Counted from the stretch's first letter, positions 8,143 through 23,700 are shown. The stretch: 64,000 nucleotides of DNA from Proales similis (GCA_019059635.1 JAGVRJ010000005.1:1-64000); one strand, 5' to 3'. Notes: generated by a model from the sequence alone, not told the origin. Made by a program: numbers and translations.

Positions 8143-10154
8143 ATGACGTTTGAAAAATTTCTACTCGAGCAGGAAACTGTGTCAAGTGAAACAAAATCTT
8201 GCGATGGTTCGATTATTCGTCGCCATAAAAAATCAGAGAGTGGCTCAAGCCCTTTAACCAATGGTTATAAAAACCATTTATCAGAAACTCGGACAAAACT
8301 TCATACCCGCAATGCAAGCCACGGGAACTCATTTGGTTCCGGTAGCATCGGACAGCTTCATATATCTCCGACTGCACTAACCAGTCAAATGAGAAAATTT
8401 CGGAAAACACATAAAGTCGTGCAAGATGAAATTATGGAAATGCCTTACCTTCAAGTTTTATTAACCTATCTCTGTTATATGATCCTTGAAGTATTCGGTC
8501 ACTTGCGCGAGTTTATGAGAAATTATGGATTTGAAAAGCGGCACGGTGCTATAGACAATAACCCGAACGTAAGGCTTTGTAAAAGGTTAACATCCAAGAC
8601 TTGATTTAATTTCTTATTAGGATTTTCCCCCGCTTTACAATAATTTTGAAAGCATGCACACCCGAAATTGTTATATTCGCAATCGGGATTGTTTTAATCG
8701 ACCGGTGGCTGGTGTACCAGGCGCTGAAATTGACCTACTAGAAAGAAAAAGTGATGACTATAATTGGACTTACGAGTTTACCGGTCAAAAACAAAGAGTC
8801 CTTAATCTCGGCTCTTACAACTATCTTGGGTTCGCCGATACCCAAGGTTCTAATATAGATGCTGTTATTCATAGCATTTCTGACTTTAACGTCGCAACAT
8901 GTAGTCCAAAAGCAGAGCTGGGTTCATTAAAGTGCCATCAGGAATTGAACAAGAGAGTTGCGGAGTTTCTCGGGGTCGAATCCGCCCTAACTTTTGGAAT
9001 GGGATTCGCTACAAATGCTCTTAACATACCAGCAATTGTTGATAAAAAATGTCTTATTCTTAGCGATGAATTAAATCATTCATCGGCTATTCTTGGCTCA
9101 CGTTTATCAGGAGCTCATATACAAGTTTTCAAACATAATAACTACAAAGACTTAGAGGAAAAACTAAAAAAAGCAATTGTCCAAGGGCATCCAAAAACAA
9201 GGCGACCTTGGAAGAAGATCTTAATTGTCGTAGAAGGAGTTTATAGTATGGAAGGTAATTCTCTGTAAATTCTTTTAAAAAATATTGGCTTATTTTTAAC
9301 TAAAAGGAACAATGACTCCTTTGCCCGAAATAATTGCTCTCAAAAAAAAGTACAAGGCATACTTATTCTTGGACGAAGCTCATAGTATTGGTGCCGTTGG
9401 ACCCACTGGAAGAGGAGTCGTTGAGCACTTTGGCTGTGATCCCAGTGATGTGGACGTATTGATGGGAACTTTTTCTAAAAGTTTCGCTGCCGCAGGTGGT
9501 TATATAGCTGGATCCAAACAGCTAATAGACCATCTTAAACAGAGATCTTACGCAAGCATTTATGCTTCAAGCATGAGTGCGCCTATTTGTATGCAAGTGC
9601 TAAAAACACTGGAGATAATAATGGAGATAGATCAAAGCGATAAAATTGGAGGAGGAGGCCTAGCAAGAATAAGGCGACTACATGAAAATACAGCATATTT
9701 TCGAGATCGATTAAAAAAACTTGGACTTATTGTGTACGGAAACAAAGCATCCCCTGTTGTCCCCGTCATGTTATTTTTGCCCACCAAAGTTGCGTAAGTT
9801 TAAAGAAATTTTACTATTAATTTTAACTGTGGCCACTAAGTATTTTTAACAGGGCATTTAACCGGATGATGCTAGAGCGAAATATCGCAGTGGTAACCGT
9901 TGGATTCCCAGCTACAATCTTGCCTGGAGGACGCGTAAGATTCTGTCTCTCAGCTTCTCATACCAAGGACATGCTTGATAAAGTAATTTTTGATTTATTG
10001 TATTTCTGTTCATTTAATTAATTATTCTCAGGCTCTGGAAGCTATTGATTACTGTGCTCACATGAATGGGGTCAAAATTTCAAAGCTAAACCCGGCCCTA
10101 ACCTATTCCCAGCTTAAAGACATTGACGGTTCCAATTCAGGAACTAAAAAATGA
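8143..10154 (+). CDS. SPTLC2: Serine palmitoyltransferase subunit 2 (SPTLC2/LCB2)
   Basis: SPTLC2 is the PLP-carrying subunit of ER serine palmitoyltransferase, which condenses serine with palmitoyl-CoA in the first step of sphingolipid synthesis. Five exons join in phase: 8143-8568, 8621-9254, 9307-9793, 9853-9982 and 10032-10154, giving 599 residues, close to the animal norm. Exon 1 encodes a polar N-terminus and the membrane segment [18 protein letters not shown]. Exon 2 has [17 protein letters not shown] and [10 protein letters not shown]. Exon 3 has [17 protein letters not shown] and [13 protein letters not shown] with the PLP-binding lysine; animals usually have Thr-Lys-Ser-Phe-Gly-Ala there, so Ser and Ala are small departures. 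Introns are 48-59 bp. A poly(A) signal follows at 10311. Identification is strong along the whole length. Confidence 0.95.
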
Positions 10155-10310
10155 GTGTAAAAGCTGGTGCGACGGTACCCATGTTTTCTTTTTATTTTTA
10201 TATAAGCGAAATGTTTTAGTAGCGAAATATCTCGATACTTTAAAACATAAGCTTGAGAAGATGATGTTACTTTACTCAGAACATGAATTAATAAGCAATT
10301 TGCGATGCCG

Positions 10311-10316
10311 AATAAA
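10311..10316 (+). promoter_or_regulatory. Poly(A) signal AATAAA for SPTLC2
   Basis: A canonical AATAAA lies about 157 bases after the SPTLC2 stop codon; another AATAAA occurs near 10390. No other plus-strand gene ends nearby. Confidence 0.55.
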
Positions 10317-10658
10317 ATGATTTGAATTTTGATTTAATAGACTATTATTAGATCCTACATGATGTTTCAGAAAACCTTGAATATTAAAGAATAAACTTTC
10401 TAATTAAATGCAATTCAATTTACTTACCATTTAAAAGCCTAATATAACCTGTCTTTGAAATAATAGCTCAGTAAATCTTTTTCCATTAAGGCTTAATCTT
10501 TTATTTTCAAGGATTCTTTCTCATTTGAATAATCGCAAACATTCTGTCCAGATCAATTTTTCAAATTGAATAGCGGCTCAACAAAACGTATTTAAGGGGT
10601 GTGAATGGTTTCATTCTCATTTCTTACGTAAATTTGCGATTTTCAACTGAATTGTAGC

Positions 10659-11478
10659 ATGTCGAACAAAGCTCTCTTTCTTTTTTGTGTATTTATTATT
10701 TTCCTAGCTGAGTTTCGAAAGATTGAAGGTAAAATTATAAAAAAACAATCGGAAAAGGCTAATTGATAATATTGGTTTCAGGTGCAACAATATGCAGAGC
10801 AGACTATGTTCGAACAGATTATAATTTGAACTGTGCGTCTCCCGATGACATAGTTCTCGTTTTTAGAACAACTGCGTCTTTCGTCAGCCGGGATACTCTT
10901 CAGCCTAATTGTTTAACTCAAGCCAGTCTGATTCTTAATCAATCAAATGCACTTACTTACGGAATATGCAACTATTGCTTTGGTCAGCGATCATGCAAAA
11001 TATCAAGAGATATAATTGATGGAAGCAGCCTTTTTAACCCCGAAACGTATCGAGTAAGTTCAGCCTATTATCCTGAGCCGATGACTATCGGAATCGATTA
11101 CGATTGCCTTTGTAAGCTTACACAACCATATATCATATTTGATTTTGAATAACCATTTCGCAACTAGCTCCCCAAGAAGTTGGAGCCTCCACCAAAGAGA
11201 CCCTTTGCGCTAATCCGGGCTTTTTGACCAGCACAACCACACGATCAAGTACTGGAAATAGTGGCATAACTCCAATAACAACAATAAGTCCCAGCACAAG
11301 CATTAAAACTACAGCTATACCCCCGAATGGCCAGTTATTCACATTCGATCCAAATGATAAAAACACCCACATCATCTACTGTATATCAGGAGCTACTCAA
11401 CAGCATCAAGCCCTTTCATTAATTGTTATGTCTTTTCTAGGGATGATTTTTAACTTCGTTTTTATTAATCGTTGTTAA
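10659..11478 (+). CDS. SUEL-type lectin-like surface protein with Thr-rich stalk and C-terminal anchor
   Basis: Three exons join in phase (10659-10728, 10782-11111, 11168-11478), giving 236 residues. Exon 1 is a signal peptide (LFLFCVFIIFLAEF). Exon 2 encodes a cysteine-rich domain of about 110 residues with NLNCASPDDIVLVFRTT, CFGQRSCKIS and a final IDYDCLC. This pattern (C-x-G-x-x-S-C and V/I-x-Y-x-C) matches the SUEL/galactose-binding lectin family. Exon 3 encodes a Ser/Thr/Pro-rich stalk likely to be O-glycosylated, then a hydrophobic C-terminus (SLIVMSFLGMIFNFVFI) with almost no cytoplasmic tail, as in GPI-anchored proteins. A function in carbohydrate binding at the cell surface is inferred. 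The lectin call is moderate because overall similarity is low. Confidence 0.6.
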
Positions 11479-11917
11479 CGATTTCGATTGCATTTTATTT
11501 ACCGAAATCGATTTAGCCTTTGGTGCATGATGATGGATGAATACGAGTTTTTGAAATTTCATAAAAACATTCCTTACTAAGCGTCTTGTCTATCGCTCCT
11601 TTGGTTTTAAATTTTCGCATAATCTAAGAATAATCAACCTCGGCATAATAAGCCTATTGAAGGTGGGTTACGTACTTAAGTACAGATATTCATAATCTGT
11701 TTCAGAGAAAAATTAGATCAAAAGTTTCACTGTCGAAGTAAGAATGAGGCTATAATAGCTCAGGGTTAAGCCGCCCAAAAGATATTGGTTTTAGCTAAAA
11801 AATATAAACATTTATTTTATTTGTTTAAAGATTCTGACAAAGAGTCGAGTTAAATCTACATAAGCATATGCTTGTCATATGAAATGGATAATAATTTGAA
11901 ATTGGAATTATTTAGAA

Positions 11918-14037
<2,120 letters not shown>

Positions 14038-14605
14038 TTGCTTCTGCTTTGATAATTATTAGATTTTAATCGAGAAACTTAATAGAACACTTAAATCTCT
14101 TTATTTTTTCACGTACCCTTCACAAGCCCTTTATCAATGATCATTAAAAGATTAATTAACAGAAAAATGCCAGAATTCTTATAAACCACTTTCATGAATT
14201 AAGTGCTTATTTAGGTGGTGTTTGTTTGTAAAGCAAAAGCCTTTTCTGAATCCGACTTATTTATTGGGTCTGGGCAGAGGTTTTCCAGAATCTTGAATAA
14301 TAAAATGTCTGTATCTTTCTTAGAGAGGTTCTAGATTAGCCAGGATAAGAGCACTCTTGAAAGTTTCTCTTATCGCCCAAGTAGTCGTTAAAGAGGTTTC
14401 AGCAATATTTAAGATAGGTACAATCCTTCCAATCATCATAATATCCAATTAAAGCAGAGAGCTACTTTGAAAAGTCTTATCAATCTGCTTTTCTATCTGA
14501 ATCTGATCTCAATCCTTTGCTTATTTGAATAACGAATGCTAGCATGCTTTCCCTGTCTGTTCTTTTGGTTCAGTTTTTTTACATTCAAGGGAATTGTTTT
14601 TCAGA
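14038..14605. other. Intergenic region upstream of the first SLC6 gene
   Basis: AT-rich spacer of 568 bases between PAK and the first transporter, both on the plus strand. A possible poly(A) signal lies near 14298. No RNA or protein gene is seen. Confidence 0.5.
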
Positions 14606-17104
14606 ATGCTTAATAAAGAGAATATAGCCGAAACATGCGAAGTTCCGAAAGCTGTAAATGAAAATTCACCTCAGCCATCATCTGAAGAGATAGAAAGGGA
14701 ACAATGGACATCTCCATTAGATTTTGTTATGTCCTGTGTTGGATACGCAATTGGTAACAGAAACTTTGAATAATGAATTGTTTTAAATGTTACAATTTCA
14801 ATTTTTAAATATCATAGGGCTCGGAAACGTTTGGCGGTATTAAATATATGTTAATTTATATCTTTCAAGTTCTTGAAACCCTTGTTACAATAGATTTCCA
14901 TATTTATGCTACAAAAATGGAGGAGGTATGTAAGTTTTTACATTCCAAACTGGATAAATGCCATTAAATAATTTTAAAAAGGAGCTTTTTTAATACCATA
15001 CATTCTTACCCTCGTTATGGGCGGAATCCCAATGTTTTTTCTTGAAGGTTTCTTAAACTTTAGATCTAAACACGATTTAAAATTAATTTTTTAGCTGCCC
15101 TTGGACAACTCATGAGCCAGGGTGTTTTAGGGGTTTGGAAAATTGCTCCAATTTTTAAAGGAGTCGGATACGCTGCAGTCATAATGGCTTTTTGGCTTAA
15201 TGTCTATTATATAGTAGTACTCGCTTGGGCTCTTTACTATCTATTTCATTCATTTGCTCTTGAACTTCCATGGAGCAAATGTGGCAACGAGTGGAATTCA
15301 AATGACTGCCATATGCCCTTAGGAAATCAAACCAATCTTTCAATTTTAAATAATCTGACTAACAAGATTTCTCCTGCGGACGAGTTTTGGCGGTAAATTC
15401 AGGGAAAAACTCTTAATGCAAAATAGCTTTTCTCTAGTCTTATGTTTGGTTTAAAGAAAAAAGGCTCTCCAAATGACGGAAGGGATAGAAAACGTCGGTA
15501 GTGTTCGATTTGAGCTGGCAATCACCTTATTCTTGGCTTGGGTCCTTGTCTACTTTTGCATATGGAAGGGAGTAAAATGGACTGGAAGAGTAATTTCTTA
15601 TTGAATTTTTTATTACTCATTTTAGCAACAAAATTTTTCATTTATCCTATTAAGGTTGTCTATTTTACTTCACTTTTCCCATATATTCTTTTATTTGTCC
15701 TACTTGGCAAAGGATTAAGCTTAGATGGAGCATGGGATGGGATCAAGTATTTGTTCATTCCCAGACTGGAAAAGCTTCAAAATAGCGAAGTATTTTCTTT
15801 TATTTTATATTATTGATTATTTTAAAAAAAAATTTGAAGGTTTGGATCGATGCGGCTACTCAAATTTTCTTCTCTTATGGATTAGGGGTAGGGGCAGTTG
15901 TCGGACTTGGCAGTTATAACAAGCTAAACAATGATTGCCACAGGTAAAATAGCAAATTATTTTTGGTGAATAAACTTTTACTCATTTATACCAAAGAAAT
16001 ACGTTCATTCTAGCGGCTTTTAACGAAGGGACATGCTTTTTATCAGGCTTTGTCATCTTTTCAGTTCTTGGTTATATGGCTAAAAAGTCTAATATCTCAA
16101 TTAGTGAGGTTGCCGATTCTGGCCCTGGTTTAGCATTCATAGCATATCCTAATGCTATCAACCAACTTCCTTTTTCACCTTTTTGGTCAGTGCTTTTTTT
16201 TCTAATGCTCCTCTTCATTGGGCTTGACAGTCAGGTTTGAATATTATGTTTTCATCCAAATATTTGAAAAAATTAACATTCTTATAAGTTTTGTACCGTT
16301 GAGGGATTTATCACTGCGTGTGTCGATGAGTGGCCTAAATTTTTAAGAAAAAGAAAGGAAATCTTCATCGCAGTTGTTTGTTTCATGTCCTATTTGATTG
16401 GCTTGAGCAACGTTACACAGGTATGACTGAAAAAGATTTTTAAATCGTTTTTCACTTTCATTAAATTTGAATTCTTTTAGGGTGGAATTTATATTTTTCA
16501 AATATTCAACACCTATGCTTGCTCCAGTTGGGCCCTACTCACTCTGATTTTTTTTGAGTGCATAGCAGTAGCCTGGTTTTATGGTAGATGCTTCGCGAAT
16601 TTTCTCAGATACATATTGAAACTTTTTAATTTGTTAAAATCAGGAGCTGATAAATTTCTGCAAGATGTTGAATCTATGATTGGCTACTATCCAGGATATT
16701 TTTGGCGTTTGGCTTGGGTCTACTTTACCCCCACTCTCTGTCTGGTAGATAGATCTTTTATTTTTTTTGAATCGAAAAGCATATGAAATTTTAACTAAAA
16801 ATAGGCTGTTGCTATTTACAGTTTTGTTGATTACAAACGATTCTCTTATGAAGGTTATGTATATCCGGTATGGGCTGAAACCATGGGATGGTTTATGGCT
16901 TTTTCTTCAATGGCTTTCATCCCACTTTATTCTCTATACTATATTAGACAGAACTTTCACTTGAACTGGCGCGAGGTAACAAAATACTGTATTAATTAGC
17001 AAGCAGAGACTAAAAATACTCTTTAAAAGAAACTTTTCCCTAGTGTTCAAGCATTTGAGCTTCGAGAACTGGATTCAAAAATATCTTCAGCCCCAACGGT
17101 ATAG
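14606..17104 (+). CDS. Sodium/chloride-dependent GABA-type transporter (SLC6), copy 1
   Basis: SLC6 proteins use Na+ and Cl- gradients to take up neurotransmitters or amino acids across the plasma membrane. Twelve or so short exons encode the family signatures in order: [33 protein letters not shown] (TM1 with Na+ site), [38 protein letters not shown], an extracellular loop with two Cys ([10 protein letters not shown]) and N-glycosylation sites, [87 protein letters not shown] and [23 protein letters not shown]-x-APIFKGVG fits the GAT-1 branch best. The last exon is best joined after an acceptor at about 17030 (frame [16 protein letters not shown]), parallel to copy 2, ending at 17104. It forms a tandem pair with the next gene. 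Confidence 0.9.
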
Positions 17105-18113
17105 CAGGCCGACTCGATACTAGGAAGACTAACAAAGCCTGCAATATGAATTTTAAAGATTATTAGTTAGTTAATTGTCAGAGACTAGCTTTTAAAATTA
17201 GAGAAGCACCAAATTTATCGGATTCGTCATAATAAATTTTTTTAGAGATAAAAGCCAGTTTTCTTGCTATTTCAAGCACTTTTGCGTTACTAAATTCATC
17301 ATGAATTTCTGATCGATAATCATTGCTGTTAAAATCGAAACAGGAAAGCGAAAACATAATTTATGGGATTTTTCGAGAGCGTGCAAGCTTCCTCTGTCTC
17401 CTCCTTCGAAAAAATTCAATAGCCAAAAATCTGCTTTTATTTGCAAGGCTATGTAGGCGCCATTAATATAATAATTTAATAGGGGAATTGCGTTTGACTT
17501 AAATTTGACTTCCTACAGTGGAATATGTTTTTGCTAAGCTTGAAGATTTCTTTTATTCAGTCCGCGTTAGAAATCATTGGTTCTTTTTGGATCAGTCTGT
17601 TCAGCTCGGCTTATCTGAGTGAATGAACCTAAAATCCAACGCGATGGCATGTTTTAAAATTAAAAGCTTTAAAAACGCAAGCAGCCATGTTGTTTGATGA
17701 ATTTCAAGCTCTGTTACTCAAAGAGGTGGGTTGACTCAACCAATAGCCAACTTAGCTGCAGACCTCGAGCTGTCTGGAGGTCTCTCCCTCCCTATCGCCA
17801 TACGCTTTTCATGATCACTCGCTCAATCATGTTTTAAATGCGACCGCATGTTGAAAGAGGATGAAAAAGGCTTCACTTTATAACCCAATACTAATTCTTC
17901 TCTTTCACTTTTATTTTCGATTTAAAATTCTACAAGCTCACATTCTTCGTTATATGAACTCATTTAACTAGTTATTGAGGCCCATTTTTATTATAAGGCT
18001 TTAACTTTGTAACTGGTTTTAACGCTGAGCACTTTGATATAGATCTTAGAAATTATTCAATCACAAGATTCAATTTGAATTTTAAATCAAAATTTTATTT
18101 CTCAAATGCAAAA
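17105..18113. other. Spacer between the tandem transporters
   Basis: About 1 kb of sequence without a recognisable gene. No copy of either transporter's exons is seen in it. It presumably holds the promoter of copy 2. Confidence 0.5.
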
Positions 18114-20662
18114 ATGGTCAGCTCAGTAAATGGAATATTGCGAAAAGCGGAAAATGAAGAAAAGAAACTAAACGAGATTCCGTTAAACGAAAGAGAAATC
18201 ATTCAAGTAACTGAGATAGATCACCCATCGGACCGAGAGGAATGGGGATCGCAAATGGATTTCGTTCTATCTTGCGTCGGATACGCCATTGGTAAGACTT
18301 TAAGCCTCAATTTCTTCTCTTTATTAACAACTCTTGCTCGGAATTGATCTGCAGGGCTGGGAAATGTATGGAGGTAATGATATAATACTAAATATGCCAT
18401 TTTAAAACTCACGATTTCCGTAGGTTTCCATACTTGTGTTATAAAAACGGTGGAGGTTAGTAAAAGTTCTTGAAACATGACCAACGTAAATAATCAAATT
18501 ATTCTAGGCGCCTTTCTCATTCCCTACATATTAACCTTGATTATCGGTGGAATTCCCATGTTCTTTCTTGAAGGTACCGAACATGCAAAATTATTTAAAT
18601 TGTGTAATATATGAATCTGTGTATTTCAGCCTCTCTTGGGCAAGCAATGAGTCAAGGAGTCTTAGGAATTTGGAAAATAGCGCCCATATTTAAAGGCGTC
18701 GGATTTGCTTCTTTGATTATGGCGTTCTGGTTAAATATATTCTATATTGTTGTATGTTCGTGGGGTATCTACTACCTTTGGCACTCATTTTCTCTCGAAC
18801 TTCCCTGGTCGTCTTGTGATAATCCTTGGAACACACCGAGATGCCTAGAGCCCGAAGATGCCCTTAATTCCACCAACTTTAACTCTTTTAAGAATGTTTC
18901 AGCAGCTCTAGAGTTTTGGGAGTAAGCAGCGTACCATTGATGAATAGAACTAACTCCCTATCCTTCGCTTTTAAGACGTGGAATTCTTCAGAAATCAGGC
19001 TCAATCGAACAACAAGGAGGGCTTAGAATCGAGCTGGCCGTAACATTGGGTTTTGCTTGGCTTGTAAGCTATTTTTCGATTTGGAAAGGAGTAAAATGGA
19101 CTGGAAAGGTATTTTCGTGGCCCTACGGAGCATCAAAGTTCTTATTTAATGATTATCGATTTTGACAGATTGTGTATTTCACTTCACTTTTTCCTTACAT
19201 TTTATTGTTTATTCTACTTGTCAAAGGACTTACTCTCGATGGTGCATTTGATGGGATCAAGTACCTCTTTATGCCCAATCTTGAGAAACTAAAAAGTAGC
19301 GAGGTAAGATGAAGGCATGCCTTGGGTTGATAAGTTTTAAAAATTACTTCTAGGTTTGGATAGAAGCTGTAACTCAAATTTTTTTCTCATATGGCCTCGG
19401 AGTTGGCGTAGTAGTGGGATTGGGCAGCTACAACAAGTATCACACCAATTCTTACAGGTTAATTGATGCTGATTTCAAAGATTTTAAACAAATTATACTC
19501 TTAGTGTTTTTTAGGAATACTTTAATTCTAGCCGGCTTTAATGAAGGAACTTGTCTATTATCTAGCTTGGTCATTTTTTCTGTTCTTGGTTTTATGGCTA
19601 AGTCTTCAGGAAAGGCCCTTGCAGAAGTAGCGACCCAAGGACCAGGGCTTGTCTTCATTGCCTATCCGAGCGCCGTTAATCAACTTCCAATGCCAACCCT
19701 CTGGGCCATTCTATTTTTCCTTATGCTGCTGTTCATAGGCCTTGATAGTCAGGTACACCTTACAGAGCGGATAAAGCAAATCTTTTCAGTAATTGTATAC
19801 TATTTCGGATTATTAGTTCTGCACTCTCGAAGGATTTATAACAGCTTGTGTTGACGAGTGGCCTCATTTGTTCAAAAAGAGAAAGGAACTTTTTATCGCA
19901 ATTCTATGTATTGTGTCCTATTTGATTGGATTGAGTAATGTGACAGAGGTAATTTGGTTGTCTTTCCCTTTTAAAATCAAAGAATCACGATTTTTTTTAA
20001 GGGCGGCATCTATATTTTTCAAATCCTCAACAATTTTGCTTGTAGTAGCTGGGCTCTACTAACTCTTATGTTTTTCGAATGTATAGCAGTATCATGGTTC
20101 TACGGTAGTTCTTAAATCGATTATTGATATCAGATATTTGTCTATTTTATGAAATAATTTTAGGTGCGAGAAAGTTTTCGGACAACATTAAGCACATGAT
20201 TGGCTTTAGACCTAGCTTATTCTGGCGAACCTGTTGGACAGTATTGACACCTTTGCTATGCGTAGTAAGCAATTTGATGTTTCTTTCCGAAATTACTGAA
20301 TTATATTTAATTCATTTGATTTTAATTGAAAAAATAATCTAGTCAGTAGCGGCTTTTAGTTTCGTCAAATATGAAAGATTTAAATATGAAGGTTATGTGT
20401 ACCCATTATGGGCTGAAATTTTCGGCTGGTTAGTGGCCATGTCCTCAATGATGTGTATCCCTTTGTACGCCATAATTTATTTAATGAAGACCCCAGGGCC
20501 GTTGAAGGAAGTAAGTTATTCTGATTTAAGCCTCAAAATTTTCATGAATTGAGAAAATATCTAATTAATTAGAAAATTTTCCCTGATACGAATATTATTG
20601 AACTGCGCAAAAGAAACAAATACAAATTTGAGAACGCTGAATCTTCAATTGCTATGATTTGA
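18114..20662 (+). CDS. Sodium/chloride-dependent GABA-type transporter (SLC6), copy 2
   Basis: Tandem paralogue of the preceding gene, with matching exon order and intron positions. It begins [18 protein letters not shown]; the ATG at 18114 is preferred because it opens the frame of the conserved exon and gives an ordinary polar N-terminus. Key segments are [125 protein letters not shown] and [11 protein letters not shown]. The cytosolic C-terminus ([18 protein letters not shown]) is longer than in copy 1. The DNP/WNT-x-x-C loop resembles vertebrate GAT-1. GABA is the likeliest substrate, but closely related SLC6 members carry betaine, taurine or creatine. Confidence 0.9.
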
Positions 20663-20761
20663 CCAGATTTAATAAGCCTGTAATTAACAAGAGACATTGA
20701 TCGCTATTTTAAATATATTATTTTACTCTCCGTTTCTCAAACATTTTCTTAGATCCAACCG

Positions 20762-20767
20762 AATAAA
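20762..20767 (+). promoter_or_regulatory. Poly(A) signal AATAAA for SLC6 copy 2
   Basis: Canonical hexamer 100 bases after the copy 2 stop codon and 30 bases before the stop codon of the convergent GPLD1-like gene. The two transcripts must nearly touch or overlap at their 3' ends. Confidence 0.6.
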
Positions 20768-20796
20768 ATTTGAAAAGAATCTTGTTCTGTCTTTAA

Positions 20797-23700
20797 TTAC
20801 TGTATATAGAATAGTATTCTTAATTCCACAACACAGCCATCATGTGAAAATATGAACAAGGCCAGTGAGCCGTAAATTGTTAAACCCAGAATGAATGGCT
20901 GATACCAATAACTGACTTTGATCCTTGCGTTGAAATTTACAATGGCATTTCCATATACATTTCGAATATAATTTACCTTGCTTGAAGCTAAAATAAAATC
21001 GAATCCAAACCGGGACCCCTTATTACGGTTTGCATATAACTTCGAAGCCTTTTTAAAATTTCGGAGTAAAGAAAATAGCTTATTGATAAATATGTGACAT
21101 ATAAACTATTTACTTTTTCTGCTGGACAGGGAATTAATTGAAGAGAATGACACTCATCAGTTAAATTTCCTTTTGGTAATTCTAATCCACCTTCAAATCG
21201 GTACAGCATTCCTTCTTGTCCTTGAGGCATGGTTTATTTCATAAATTTCAATATATAAAGAAGTTCATAGGAACAAACCAGACTCTGATGGGAAAATGCT
21301 CTCTGTTCGAGTAGGAGAGCCGATAAATAAGTCCGAATATTCTTCATCTTTTTCTTTTAAAAACTTTTATTGGGTGTTATTTAAAAAAAATAGTGCATAC
21401 TGTCTGCTAGTTAGATTAGAGATTGATTAACTTACCTTAATATTGGCACCGAAACTTGAGAATGGTCGATCACTCTTAATTGTTGCCCAAAGGGTAAAAT
21501 TTTCCAGTCTAAAAAGATTCACCTCTCCAGCACGATGCAAAACAAAACTTCCATTATACAGGCGAATATTTTTGCCAATAGAGGATACAGCCAAATATGT
21601 ACCAAAAGGTTGTTTGCTTAAAGCAATACTGTGACCCAAACTCTCAAATTCATCACTTCCTCTCAGAACTATTTCTGGATCTGTATTCGGATATTTAAAG
21701 ACATACGTACGACCAACTCCCTGGATATCTTTTTCTGAGATTCGACAATCTTTCCTAAGCATTCGAATTAGAGCTTGATTAGAAAAAAAAATTTTTCTTA
21801 CTCTCCACAGAATCTTGACTGAGGGGCGCCTACTGCAATAGTTCCTTCATATACGGCAAGTGAGCTTCCAAACCATTCATATGCCTTACAGAATATTAAC
21901 TAACGCGCTTTTATCAAATATCAATCGAAGATAAAATTACCATTTTGCCAATCAATGTAAAGTTACTATCTGATACGTTCAGCTCAAAATTTCTAGTCCC
22001 TTTTCAAATTTTAACATAAACAATATGTTTCTAAAAAATATTGATTTTCACCCTTACGTGTATGAGAAGATAAATATACGACCACTAAACCGCATTGGTC
22101 TGCACAAGTTCCAGCATATGGCGATGATACTACTAAATCGTCATTACCGTCCCTGTCCAAATCTCCAATAGTTAATGATGTTCCGAGGTTGCAATATTTG
22201 ATCTGTTTTAAATAAAAAGTGAAGCATGAAGTATTAAAATTCTAATTGAAAATTACATCCGAACATGAAATCACTAAGTTTGGGTCCTCATCGTATTTAT
22301 TTTTGTTTTTTCCAAGATATATATAAACGCGTCCCTTAAAAGGTTAAACTCAATAGAACTGATAGTTTAAAGTTGCGTTAGATACCTGATAATTAAGATT
22401 ATCAATTCCGAATGAAGGAGCTGAAATCGCAATATCAAAATAACCGTCTAGATTAAAGTCTAAAACTTGAATTTTATATCCAAATCTGGCTTGTTGACAG
22501 TCTAAGGGGGGAAAAAAAGTTTGGTCAGCTATCTCGGCAATATTTCGATTTTTAAAATTTAGAGAAGAGTTTTTTGAATACACCAAGAAAACAGCGCCTG
22601 ATTGATAAGCGCTTCCATTCGAGTAAATCGGAGCAGATATCAATAGATCACTTATTCCATCCTCGTTAAGATCGGTAGTTACCATTGACCAACCCAATCG
22701 TGCATTCTCATTATCAATAAATAGCTCTGAGTATGTTCTTGTTTTTGTTTTGAAAAAATATTTTGCAGCACCAATTGAAGATCTTGGTGTGTTTTCTGAA
22801 CCTTTAAATATATTTCCAGCTTCTTTAGACTTTTTGATTAGGATTCCATTATCTCGATATTCGATTCTAACTAAGGAATGATTTGCTAGTAGGTTTCCAA
22901 AATCAAATCGCGGGGGCACAGAACGCCAATGATTCCTATAATTTTTATGATAACTTCCATTTGAAAAGCAATGTACTTCAAGAATGCTATGCGGCAATGA
23001 ACATTTGCTAGAACCAAGGTTTTTCAGTGTATTCATTTAAAAATAATTACTAATTATCATTAAGAGATTTACTTGGTTCCATGATCAATCATATATGCAA
23101 CTTTGTTCCATGATATTTGAGTCCACTGTTTATTTTATGAAAAATAAGCTAATAAATCTAATTTACATCACTTACCGTCGCCATATCATCCAAACCTCCA
23201 AGAAAATACTGATTAAGATTCAAAGCCAAAAAGGAACTCTTTTCGAAGTACTCTGGGTAAAGTAAACTGACCGCTATTTGTTCGCCCAATCTGATCATAT
23301 ATTAACAGTTTTTATCTAAAACATTTTAATTTTAAGGCCTTGATTATACCTGGCTAGGAAAAGAAGTGTTGAGCATTCAATTATTTCTCTCTCAGTTATT
23401 CGTTCTATCCCGTATAGCTGCAGATATATGTTGTAAAGATCCTTATAGGGAACGAACCAATCACCAAAATCTGCAATGTAACGAGTATCAAGTTCAAATT
23501 CGTTAATAATATCGCCCCCGAAATCACCAACGCTATGAGCTTTCGGAAAAGATCCATGAAAATTGGCCTTTTTATTTACTCAAAAAGTTGAATATACAAT
23601 AATTACAAATTTATAACTTACAAACCCCATGGCTGATAAAAAACCCTGCTGAACTCCAAGGCTGTGCCATGTTACATCAGCTATTTGATGGGACTTGATG

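Noticed and set aside
17040-17058. Alternative end of SLC6 copy 1 (Cys-Ser-Ser-Ile then stop)
   Set aside because: A different acceptor at about 17030 gives a tail parallel to copy 2 and is preferred.
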